Shown in pieces: positions 7,653 through 14,980 of a DNA stretch of 64,000 nucleotides. This stretch comes from Xanthomonas sp. DAR 80977 (GTDB taxonomy: Bacteria; Pseudomonadota; Gammaproteobacteria; Xanthomonadales; Xanthomonadaceae). The stretch is taken from positions 813,001 through 877,000 of the forward strand of contig NZ_CP162487.1 in NCBI RefSeq assembly GCF_041240605.1, written 5' to 3'. Position 1 is the first letter of the stretch; the number at the start of each line of letters is the position of its first letter. Below the pieces are notes generated by a model. That model saw only the letters and a list, made by a program, of their open reading frames with translations, did no database searches and was not told where the DNA came from. A program made the translations under genes and the position numbers.

Positions 7653-10106
7653 ATGAACAAGCCAAGACTGGTGGTGGTGGGCAACGGCATGGCCGGCATC
7701 CGCACCGTGGAAGAACTGCTCAAGCTGATGCCGGGGATGTACGACATCACCGTGTTCGGCGCCGAGCCGCATCCGAACTACAACCGCATCCTGCTCTCGC
7801 CGGTGCTGGCCGGCGAACAGCAGTTCGACGAGATCGTGCTCAATCCGCTGGCGTGGTACGCCGAGCACGGCATCCGCCTGCACGTGGGCAAGGAAGTGAC
7901 CCGCATCGACCGGATCAGGCGCAAGGTGATCGCCGCCGATGGCACCGAGGCGCCCTACGACCGCCTGCTGCTGGCCACCGGTTCGCTGCCGATCGTGCTG
8001 CCGGTGCCGGGCAAGGAGCTGAAGGGCGTGATCGGCTACCGCGACATGCACGACACGCAGACGATGATCGACACCGCCACGCGCAAGCGCCACGCGGTGG
8101 TGATCGGCGGCGGCCTGCTCGGCCTGGAGGCGGCCAACGGGCTGAAGCAGCGTGGCATGCAGGTGACCGTGGTGCACCTGGCCGACTGGCTGCTGGAGCG
8201 CCAGCTCGATCCGGTCGCCGGGCAGCTGCTGCAGCGCTCGCTCAGCGAACGCGGCCTGGACTTCCGCCTCGGCACCTCCACCACCGAACTGGTCGGCAAC
8301 ACCGATGGCGAGGTGGTGGCGGTGAAGTTCTCCGACGGCAGCGAAGTGCCGGCCGACCTGGTGGTGATGGCCGCCGGCATCCGCCCCAACATCGCGCTGG
8401 CGCAGGCCGCCGGCATCCATTGCACGCGCGGCATCGTGGTCAACGACACGCTGCAGACCTTCGATCCGCGCGTGTATGCGGTCGGCGAATGCGCCAGCCA
8501 CCGCGGGATCGCCTACGGCCTGGTCGCGCCGCTGTTCGAGCAGGCCAAGATCTGCGCCAACCACCTGGCCGGGTTCGGCATCGGCATCTACCGCGGTTCG
8601 GTGGCCTCGACCAAGCTCAAGGTCACCGGCATCGACCTGTTCTCGGCCGGCGATTTCATGGGCGGGGAGGGCAGCGAGGAGATCGTGCTGTCCGATCCGG
8701 CCGGCGGCGTCTACAAGAAGCTGGTGCTGAAGGACGACAGGCTGGTCGGCGCCTGCCTGTACGGCGACACCAACGACGGCGCCTGGTATTTCCAGTTGCT
8801 CAAGGATGCCAGCCCGATCGGCGAGCGCCGCGAGCGGCTGATGTTCGGCGAGAGCGCGCTCGGCGACGCCGGCACCGCCGGCCAGGACCGCGCCAGCGCG
8901 ATGCGCGACAGCGACGAGGTGTGCGGCTGCAACGGCGTGTGCAAGGGCACCATCGTCAAGGCGATCAACGCGCAGGGCCTGTTCACCGTCGACGAGGTCA
9001 AGAAGCAGACCAAGGCGGCCAGTTCCTGCGGCTCGTGCACCGGCCTGGTCGAGCAGATCCTGATGAACTGCCTGGGCTCCAACTTCCAGCAGACGCCGAA
9101 GACCAAGGCGGTGTGCGGCTGCACCGACCTCAGCCACGGCGAGGTGCGCCAGGCGATCCGCGAGGGCCGCCTGTTCACCCACGCCGCGGTGTACGCGCAA
9201 CTGCAATGGCGCAGCCCGAACGGCTGCGCGAGCTGCCGCCCGGCGATCAACTACTACCTGCTGTCGACCTGGCCGCGCGAGGCGGTGGACGATCCGCAGT
9301 CGCGCTTCATCAACGAGCGCGCCCACGCCAACATCCAGAAGGACGGCACCTTCTCGGTGATCCCGCAGATGAAGGGCGGGGTGACCAATGCCTCTGAACT
9401 GCGCCGCATCGCCGACGTGGCCGACAAGTACGCGGTGCCGATGGTCAAGGTCACCGGCGGCCAGCGCATCGACCTGCTCGGCATCCGCAAGGAAGATCTG
9501 GTCGGGGTGTGGAAGGACCTGGGAATGAACTCCGGGCATGCCTACGGCAAGTCGATCCGCACGGTGAAGACCTGCGTGGGCAGCGAGTTCTGCCGCTTCG
9601 GCACGCAGAACAGCACGCAGATGGGCATCGACCTGGAGACCATGCTGGCCAACATGTGGAGCCCGCACAAGGTGAAGCTGGCGGTGTCCGGCTGCCCGCG
9701 CAACTGCGCCGAGTCCGGGATCAAGGACGTGGGCATCATCGCGGTGGAGTCGGGTTGGGAACTGCATATCGGCGGCAACGGCGGCATGAAGACCGAGGTC
9801 GCCAAGTTCCTGGTCAAGGTCAAGAGCGCCGAGGAAGTGAAGGAGTACACCGGCGCGTTCCTGCAGCTGTACCGCGAGGAGGCCTACTACCTGGACCGCA
9901 CCGTGCACTACATCGAGCGGGTGGGCATGGACTACATCCGCCAGCGCGTGATCGAGGACGCGGCCAACCGGCGCGCGCTGTACGAGCGGCTGCTGTACGC
10001 GCTGGAAGGCCTGCCCGATCCGTGGGCCGAGCGTATCGCCGGGGCCAGGCAGCGCGAATTCCAGCCGTTGCGCGTGGCCGCGCCGCTGGCGCTGGTGGAG
10101 GACTGA
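7653..10106 (+). CDS. nirB: Assimilatory nitrite reductase (NADH) large subunit
   Basis: 817 residues; reduces nitrite to ammonium with NADH in the cytoplasm. Order: FAD/NAD(P)H domain (VVVGNGMAGIRTVEEL at the start, VVIGGGLLGLEAA for the second nucleotide), two BFD-like [2Fe-2S] modules at roughly 424-540 (CGCNGVCKG...SSCGSC and CGCTD...NGCASC), then ferredoxin-like half-domains and the siroheme/[4Fe-4S] site with Cys at about 641, 647, 681 and 685 (CVGSEFC and CPRNC). Length is usual for NirB. It begins 25 bp after the transporter gene, and nirD follows after 3 bp. Siroheme would come from the cobA product at the end of the operon. Confidence 0.97.
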   Translation: MNKPRLVVVGNGMAGIRTVEELLKLMPGMYDITVFGAEPHPNYNRILLSPVLAGEQQFDEIVLNPLAWYAEHGIRLHVGKEVTRIDRIRRKVIAADGTEAPYDRLLLATGSLPIVLPVPGKELKGVIGYRDMHDTQTMIDTATRKRHAVVIGGGLLGLEAANGLKQRGMQVTVVHLADWLLERQLDPVAGQLLQRSLSERGLDFRLGTSTTELVGNTDGEVVAVKFSDGSEVPADLVVMAAGIRPNIALAQAAGIHCTRGIVVNDTLQTFDPRVYAVGECASHRGIAYGLVAPLFEQAKICANHLAGFGIGIYRGSVASTKLKVTGIDLFSAGDFMGGEGSEEIVLSDPAGGVYKKLVLKDDRLVGACLYGDTNDGAWYFQLLKDASPIGERRERLMFGESALGDAGTAGQDRASAMRDSDEVCGCNGVCKGTIVKAINAQGLFTVDEVKKQTKAASSCGSCTGLVEQILMNCLGSNFQQTPKTKAVCGCTDLSHGEVRQAIREGRLFTHAAVYAQLQWRSPNGCASCRPAINYYLLSTWPREAVDDPQSRFINERAHANIQKDGTFSVIPQMKGGVTNASELRRIADVADKYAVPMVKVTGGQRIDLLGIRKEDLVGVWKDLGMNSGHAYGKSIRTVKTCVGSEFCRFGTQNSTQMGIDLETMLANMWSPHKVKLAVSGCPRNCAESGIKDVGIIAVESGWELHIGGNGGMKTEVAKFLVKVKSAEEVKEYTGAFLQLYREEAYYLDRTVHYIERVGMDYIRQRVIEDAANRRALYERLLYALEGLPDPWAERIAGARQREFQPLRVAAPLALVED

Positions 10107-10109
10107 GCG

Positions 10110-10490
10110 ATGAACGCAGCCGCTTCCGACCTCATCGCCGCCAACAGCAGCGCCGCCGACAGCGGCGCCCGCCACTGGATCCGCATCTGCCGGCTCGACG
10201 ACATCCCCACGCTCGGCGCGCGCGTGCTGGAGATCGCCGGCACCGACCCGATCGCGCTGTTCCGCACCGCCGGCGACCGCGTGTTCGCGCTGGTCGACCG
10301 TTGCCCGCACAAAGGCGGGCCGCTGTCGCAGGGCATCGTCGCCGGCGACAGCGTCACCTGCCCGCTGCACAACTGGAACATCGCCCTGGACAGCGGCCAG
10401 GCCTGCGCGCCGGACGTGGGTTGCGCGCGCCGCTATCCGGTGCGGGTGGACGACGGCGACGTGTGGCTGTCGCTGCAGGGCGCCGCGTGA
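10110..10490 (+). CDS. nirD: Nitrite reductase (NADH) small subunit, Rieske type
   Basis: 126 residues, one Rieske-like domain. Cys65 and His67 (CPHKGG) and Cys84 and His87 (CPLHNW) supply a complete [2Fe-2S] ligand set; many NirD proteins lack it, so this one may bind a cluster. A strong GGAGG precedes the ATG. The protein partners NirB. The stop overlaps the nitrate reductase start (ATGA), which implies translational coupling. Confidence 0.94.
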   Translation: MNAAASDLIAANSSAADSGARHWIRICRLDDIPTLGARVLEIAGTDPIALFRTAGDRVFALVDRCPHKGGPLSQGIVAGDSVTCPLHNWNIALDSGQACAPDVGCARRYPVRVDDGDVWLSLQGAA

Positions 10491-13282
10491 TGGACGGCGC
10501 CCACGTGCCCGGCGCGAGCGCGGCCGCGGACACCGCGGCGCGGCGCACGCTGACCCGTTCCACCTGCTGCTATTGCGGGGTCGGTTGCGGCGTGCTGATC
10601 GAGACCGAGCTTGCCGCCGACGGCGCCGCGCGCATCGTCGGCATCGAAGGCGATCCAGACCATCCGGCCAACTACGGCCGCCTGTGCAGCAAGGGTCGCA
10701 CCTTGCCGGAGACGATGCGCAGCCTGCACGGCCGCGCGCTGCAGCCGGAACTGCGCACCCACCGCGACGCCCCGCGGCGCCCGGTGGACTGGGCGGTGGC
10801 GCTGGACAGCGTGGCCGAGCGCCTGGCCGGCATCGTCGAACGGCACGGGCCGGACGCGGTGGCGTTCTACCTGTCCGGGCAGCTGCTGACCGAGGACTAC
10901 TACGTCTTCAACAAACTGGCCAAGGGCCTGCTCGGCACCAACAACATCGACACCAATTCGCGGCTGTGCATGTCCAGCGCGGTCAGCGGCTACAAGCTGG
11001 CGCTGGGCGCGGACGGCCCGCCGACCTGCTACGAGGACCTGGAACTGGCCAGGACCGTGTTGCTGGCCGGCAGCAACATGGCCTACGCGCATCCGGTGCT
11101 GTTCCGCCGGCTCGAGGAGGCGCGCGCACGCGATCCGCAGGTGCGCTGGATCGTGGTCGATCCGCGCCGCACCGACACCGCGGCGATGGCCGACCTGCAT
11201 CTGCCGATCCAGCCCGGCACCGACGTGGCGCTGTTCAACGGCATGCTGCACCACCTGATCTGGGAAGACCGTATCGACCGCGCATTCATCGCCGCGCACA
11301 CCGACGGCTTCGCCGAACTGCGGCAGACCTTGCGCGAATACACCCCGGCGATGGCCGCGGACATCTGCGGCATCCCGGTCGCCGACCTGGTGCAGGCGGC
11401 GGAATGGTTCGGCCGCGATGCGCCGGCGCTGTCGCTGTACTGCATGGGCCTGAACCAGTCCGCGCACGGCACCGACAAGAACCTCGCGCTGATCCACCTG
11501 CATCTGGCTACCGCGCAGATCGGCAAGCCCGGTGCCGGTCCGTTCTCGCTGACCGGGCAACCGAACGCGATGGGCGGGCGCGAGGTCGGCGGCATGGCGA
11601 CGATGCTGGCCGCGCACCGCGAGATCGGCAGCGCCAGCGATCGCGCCGAGTTGGAAGGGCTGTGGCGATTGCCGGCCGAGCGGCTGTCGGCGCGTCCGGG
11701 CCTGCCGGCGGTGGCGCTGTTCGACGCGCTGCGCCGCGGCGAGGTCAAGGCGGTGTGGATCGCCTGCACCAATCCCGTGCACTCGATGCCGGACATCGCG
11801 AACGTGCGCGACGCACTGCGCCAGGCCGAGTTGGTGATCGTGCAGGAAGCCTTCGTGCACACCGACACGGTGCCCTATGCCGACGTGCTGCTGCCGGCGG
11901 CGAGCTGGGGCGAAAAGGACGGCACGGTGACCAATTCCGAGCGCCGCATCTCGCGCGTGCGGCAGGCGCTGCCGGCACCGGGCGCGGCCAGGCCGGACTG
12001 GTGGATCGCCAACGAGGTGGCGCGGCGGCTGGAAGCGCGGCTGGATGCGCCGGCCGCCGGCTCGCGCTTCGGCTTTGCCGATACCGCGGCGGTGTTCGAC
12101 GAGCATCGCGCGTTGAGCGTCGGCCGCGACTTGGACATCGGCGGGCTCGACTACGCGCGGCTGGACGCGCAAGGCCCGCAGCAGTGGCCGCTGCCGGCCG
12201 GCGCCGCGCACGGCCAGGCGCGGCGCTACGCCGACGGCGTGTTCGCCACCGCCGACGGCCGTGCGCGCTTCCATCCCACGCCGTACCGGCCGGTCGCCGA
12301 GCCGACCTCGGCGCGCTTTCCGCTGCGCCTGCTGACCGGGCGCCTGCGCGACCAGTGGCATGGCATGTCGCGCAGCGGCAGGGTGCCGGGCCTGTTCGCG
12401 CACAGCCCGCAGCCGGGCCTGCGCATGCATCCGCAGGACGCGGCGCGGCGCGGACTGCGCGCCGGCGACCTGGTGCGCATCGTCAGCAAGCGCGGCAGCC
12501 TGGTGTTGCCGCTGGAAGCGTGCGAGGAAACGCGTTCGGGCGACGTGTTCGCGGCGATGCACTGGAACGCGCAGTTCCTGCACAGCGGCGGCATCAACGA
12601 ACTCAGCCTGGGGACGGTGGACGCGCGTTCGCAGCAGCCCGAGCTCAAGCACGCGGCAGTGCGTGTGGAGAAGGCTGAGTTCGGCTGGCACCTGCTGCTG
12701 GCCCGGCGCGGCGATGCGCTCGCGCTGCAGGCCGCGGCGCAACCGTGGCTGCGCGACTTCGGCTATGCCGCGTTGAGCCTTCAGGCCGAGGCCGGCGAGC
12801 AGGATCAGGCCTGGCTGGTGCTGCGCGCCGCCGCCGAGCAGGCGCCGGCGCCCGCGCAGCTGGACGCGCTGGCCGCGGCGCTGGCGCTGGCCGGCGGCGA
12901 TGCCGACACCCTCGAATACCGCGATGCGCGCCGCGGCCTGCTCAAGCGCGTGGCCTGGCGCGGCGCCGCGCCGATCAGCCATCTCGATGGCCTGCTGCTG
13001 GCCGGCGCGCAGCGCGATGCCGGCGGCGAGGCGCTGCTGGAGCGCGCGCTGCGCGGCGAGGCCTGGCACGGCGCGCGCCTGGCCGCGTTCGCGCAGGCCG
13101 GCGGCGCTGCGCGCGATCCGGTGGTGTGCCAGTGCACCCAGGTGCGCGAGTCGGCGATCCGCGCCGAAGCCGCGCGCGGCACCGCGCCGGCCGAGATCCG
13201 CACCCGGTTGGGCTGCGGCAGCGTGTGCGGCTCGTGCATGCCGCAGGTGCTGCGGCTGTGCGCCACGGCGGCAAGCGCATGA
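10490..13282 (+). CDS. nasA: Assimilatory nitrate reductase catalytic subunit (Mo-bisMGD)
   Basis: 930 residues; reduces nitrate to nitrite in the cytoplasm. N-terminal [4Fe-4S] ligands are Cys26 (or 27), Cys29, Cys33 and about Cys66 (CCYCGVGC...CSKG). The molybdopterin domains follow, with NTNSRLCMSSAV and the long MGD-binding C-terminal fold including TGRLRDQWHGMSRSG. Residues about 880-917 form a BFD-type [2Fe-2S] module (CQC...GCGSVCGSC), as in the Klebsiella-type enzyme. No flavin reductase subunit gene lies in this operon, so the electron donor is unknown. I use Klebsiella naming; Bacillus and Paracoccus call the same subunit nasC. The ATG overlaps the nirD stop by ATGA. Confidence 0.95.
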   Translation: MDGAHVPGASAAADTAARRTLTRSTCCYCGVGCGVLIETELAADGAARIVGIEGDPDHPANYGRLCSKGRTLPETMRSLHGRALQPELRTHRDAPRRPVDWAVALDSVAERLAGIVERHGPDAVAFYLSGQLLTEDYYVFNKLAKGLLGTNNIDTNSRLCMSSAVSGYKLALGADGPPTCYEDLELARTVLLAGSNMAYAHPVLFRRLEEARARDPQVRWIVVDPRRTDTAAMADLHLPIQPGTDVALFNGMLHHLIWEDRIDRAFIAAHTDGFAELRQTLREYTPAMAADICGIPVADLVQAAEWFGRDAPALSLYCMGLNQSAHGTDKNLALIHLHLATAQIGKPGAGPFSLTGQPNAMGGREVGGMATMLAAHREIGSASDRAELEGLWRLPAERLSARPGLPAVALFDALRRGEVKAVWIACTNPVHSMPDIANVRDALRQAELVIVQEAFVHTDTVPYADVLLPAASWGEKDGTVTNSERRISRVRQALPAPGAARPDWWIANEVARRLEARLDAPAAGSRFGFADTAAVFDEHRALSVGRDLDIGGLDYARLDAQGPQQWPLPAGAAHGQARRYADGVFATADGRARFHPTPYRPVAEPTSARFPLRLLTGRLRDQWHGMSRSGRVPGLFAHSPQPGLRMHPQDAARRGLRAGDLVRIVSKRGSLVLPLEACEETRSGDVFAAMHWNAQFLHSGGINELSLGTVDARSQQPELKHAAVRVEKAEFGWHLLLARRGDALALQAAAQPWLRDFGYAALSLQAEAGEQDQAWLVLRAAAEQAPAPAQLDALAAALALAGGDADTLEYRDARRGLLKRVAWRGAAPISHLDGLLLAGAQRDAGGEALLERALRGEAWHGARLAAFAQAGGAARDPVVCQCTQVRESAIRAEAARGTAPAEIRTRLGCGSVCGSCMPQVLRLCATAASA

Positions 13283-13497
13283 CGGCGCTGTGGTCCTCCG
13301 TACCGTCGCTGCGTTGCTGTTGCGGCGAGCGCGGCATCCACGTCCGCATCTGCGGTGGCTGTGGCGGCGCTGGCGAAGTGGTGCGGCCGCGTTTGCGGCG
13401 CGCGCGTGCCGCCGCTGTCGCGTGTGTGCGTCACGGCGATGCGCGCATGAGCGCGGTGTCCTCCCTGTTCCTTCTTCCCCTGCGGAGTCTGCGATGA
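13279..13497 (+). CDS. Possible 72-residue Cys-rich ORF bridging nitrate reductase and siroheme genes
   Basis: An ATG at 13279 overlaps the nitrate reductase TGA (ATGA), and the ORF ends in a TGA that overlaps the ATG of the next gene, again by ATGA. Such double stitching is typical of operon genes. The product has a cluster of cysteines (RCCCGERG and ICGGCGGAG), then Arg/Ala-rich sequence. I recognise no family. About three quarters of third codon positions are G or C, lower than in the neighbours. It may be real, a decayed remnant, or chance in GC-rich DNA. Confidence 0.3.
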   Translation: MTALWSSVPSLRCCCGERGIHVRICGGCGGAGEVVRPRLRRARAAAVACVRHGDARMSAVSSLFLLPLRSLR

Positions 13498-14279
13498 ACG
13501 ATGCACACGTGTCCGGCATGCGCCGCAGTGGCGGCGAAGTGGTGTTGCTGTCGGCCGGTCCCGGCGACCTGGAGCTGTTGACGCTGAAGGCGGTCAAGGC
13601 CTTGGCCGCGGCGCAGGTGCTGCTGCTCGACGATCTGGTCAATCCCGACATCGCGCGGTTCGCGCCGCGGGCGCGGGTGATCCGCGTCGGCAAGCGTGGT
13701 GGCTGCCGCTCCACGCCGCAGGATTTCATCTGCCGGCTGATGCGGCGCTATGCGCTGCAGGGCGCCAACGTGGTGCGGGCCAAGGGCGGCGAGGCGCTGC
13801 TGTTCGGCCGCGCCGGCGAGGAGATCGCGTTCCTGCGCGCCTCCGGCGTGGCGGTGCGCATCGTCAATGGCGTCAGCGCCGGGTTCGCCGCGGCGGCGGG
13901 GCTGGGCATGTCGCTGACCCATCGCGACCACTGCCATGGCATCACTTTCATCACCGCGCACACCCAGGACCATGGCGAGCCGGACTGGGCGGCGTTGTGC
14001 GCCACCCGCACCACGCTGGCCATCTATATGGGCATGGGCCGCATCGCCGCGCTGAGCGGCGCCCTGCTGCGCCACCTGCCAGGCGACACGCCGGCGGCGG
14101 TGGTGCAGTCGGCGAGCCTGCCGCAGCAGGCGCAGCTGTTGACCACGCTCGGGCGCCTGTCGATCGATGTGGAGGGCCTGGGCCTCGGTGCGCCAGGGGT
14201 GATCCTGATCGGCGGCGCGGTGGGCGAAGCGCAGGTGCAGCAGTTCGCGCAGTCGCACGCAATGCAGGCGACGGCATGA
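13494..14279 (+). CDS. cobA: Uroporphyrinogen-III C-methyltransferase
   Basis: 261 residues; adds two methyl groups from SAM to uroporphyrinogen III, giving precorrin-2 for siroheme. Motifs: LLSAGPGDLELLTLKA near the N-terminus, VVRAKGGEALLFGRAGEE (the R-x-KGG-x-x-x-x-FGR-x-x-EE signature), VNGVSAGFAAAA and IYMGM. It lacks the CysG N-terminal dehydrogenase/chelatase half, so those steps are encoded elsewhere. A GCGGAG ribosome site precedes ATG 13494. It closes the nitrate operon, fitting supply of siroheme to NirB. Confidence 0.93.
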   Translation: MNDAHVSGMRRSGGEVVLLSAGPGDLELLTLKAVKALAAAQVLLLDDLVNPDIARFAPRARVIRVGKRGGCRSTPQDFICRLMRRYALQGANVVRAKGGEALLFGRAGEEIAFLRASGVAVRIVNGVSAGFAAAAGLGMSLTHRDHCHGITFITAHTQDHGEPDWAALCATRTTLAIYMGMGRIAALSGALLRHLPGDTPAAVVQSASLPQQAQLLTTLGRLSIDVEGLGLGAPGVILIGGAVGEAQVQQFAQSHAMQATA

Positions 14280-14284
14280 TCTCC

Positions 14285-14352
14285 TGTGGGAGCGAGTTCA
14301 GTCGCGACGGGCCTCACCGGTAAAGCCCGTCGCGACTGAAGTCGCTCCCACA
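14285..14352. repeat. REP-type hairpin (GTGGGAGCGA variant)
   Basis: TGTGGGAGCGAGTTCAGTCG on one side and its near-complement ending in CTCCCACA on the other form a long stem of about 25 bp with a short loop, right after the cobA stop. It probably also ends transcription of the nitrate operon. Confidence 0.85.
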
Positions 14353-14390
14353 AGTGACAGCATCGGCATCGAAAGCGCGCCAGCGCTTCC

Positions 14391-14898
14391 TGTAGGAACG
14401 GCTTCAGCCGCGACGAGCGAAGTCGAAATATCGCGGCATCGCATGACGCTTCGAAGCCGATGATCCCGAGCCATCGCGGCATCTTGAACCTGGATGCGCC
14501 GCTGGCTGCGGATACGGTCGCGGCTGAAGCCGCTCCTACAGGGAGGGCATCCAGCATGACGCGATCCGGTGTAGGAGCGGCTTCAGCCGCGACAGGCGAG
14601 GTCGTAATGTCGCGGCATCGCATGATGCTTCGAAGCCGATGATCCCGAGCCATCGCGGCATCTTGAGCCTGGACAGGCCGCTGGCTGCGGATACGGTCGC
14701 GGCTGAAGCCGCTCCTACATTGCACGCATGCAATGCGCCGCGCTCCTGTGCAGGAGCGGCTTCAGCCGCGACGAGCGAAGTCGAAATATCGCGGCATCGC
14801 ATGACGCTTCGAAGCCGATGATCCCGAGCCATCGCGGCATCCTGAGCCTGGACAGGCCGCTGGCTGCGGACACGGTCGCGGCTGAAGCCGCTCCTACA
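14391..14898. repeat. Three tandem copies of a ~179-bp REP-bounded unit
   Basis: Units begin near 14391, 14570 and 14748. Each starts with a (G)TAGGAGCGGCTTCAGCC arm, runs through a shared internal sequence containing CGCGGCATCGCATGA and GATGATCCCGAGCCATC, and ends in the complementary arm GGCTGAAGCCGCTCC. Together with the hairpin at 14285 this fills the gap between the convergent cobA and glgX genes. Short ORFs read in either direction here are translations of the repeat and are not annotated. The remaining 14899-14980 shows nothing notable. Confidence 0.88.
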
Positions 14899-14980
14899 CG
14901 GGCGGGCTTTCCTTGCGGAGAGGCCCTAGCCCCTACCCGGATCATCGACTGCCGCTACAGCGCTCTCGCTGGCACCACGC

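Noticed and set aside
7575..10370. A 931-codon open frame on the minus strand over nirB
   Set aside because: It is the antisense of a gene with full motifs; long antisense frames are expected from strong G/C bias at third positions. The protein has no recognisable domains.
10433..13729. A 1098-codon open frame on the minus strand over the nitrate reductase gene
   Set aside because: Same cause; low-complexity Arg/Ala/His-rich sequence without domains.
14391..14898. 179-bp units as a CRISPR array or IS copies
   Set aside because: Spacing sequences are themselves repeated, and no transposase ORF is present; REP-type structure explains them.
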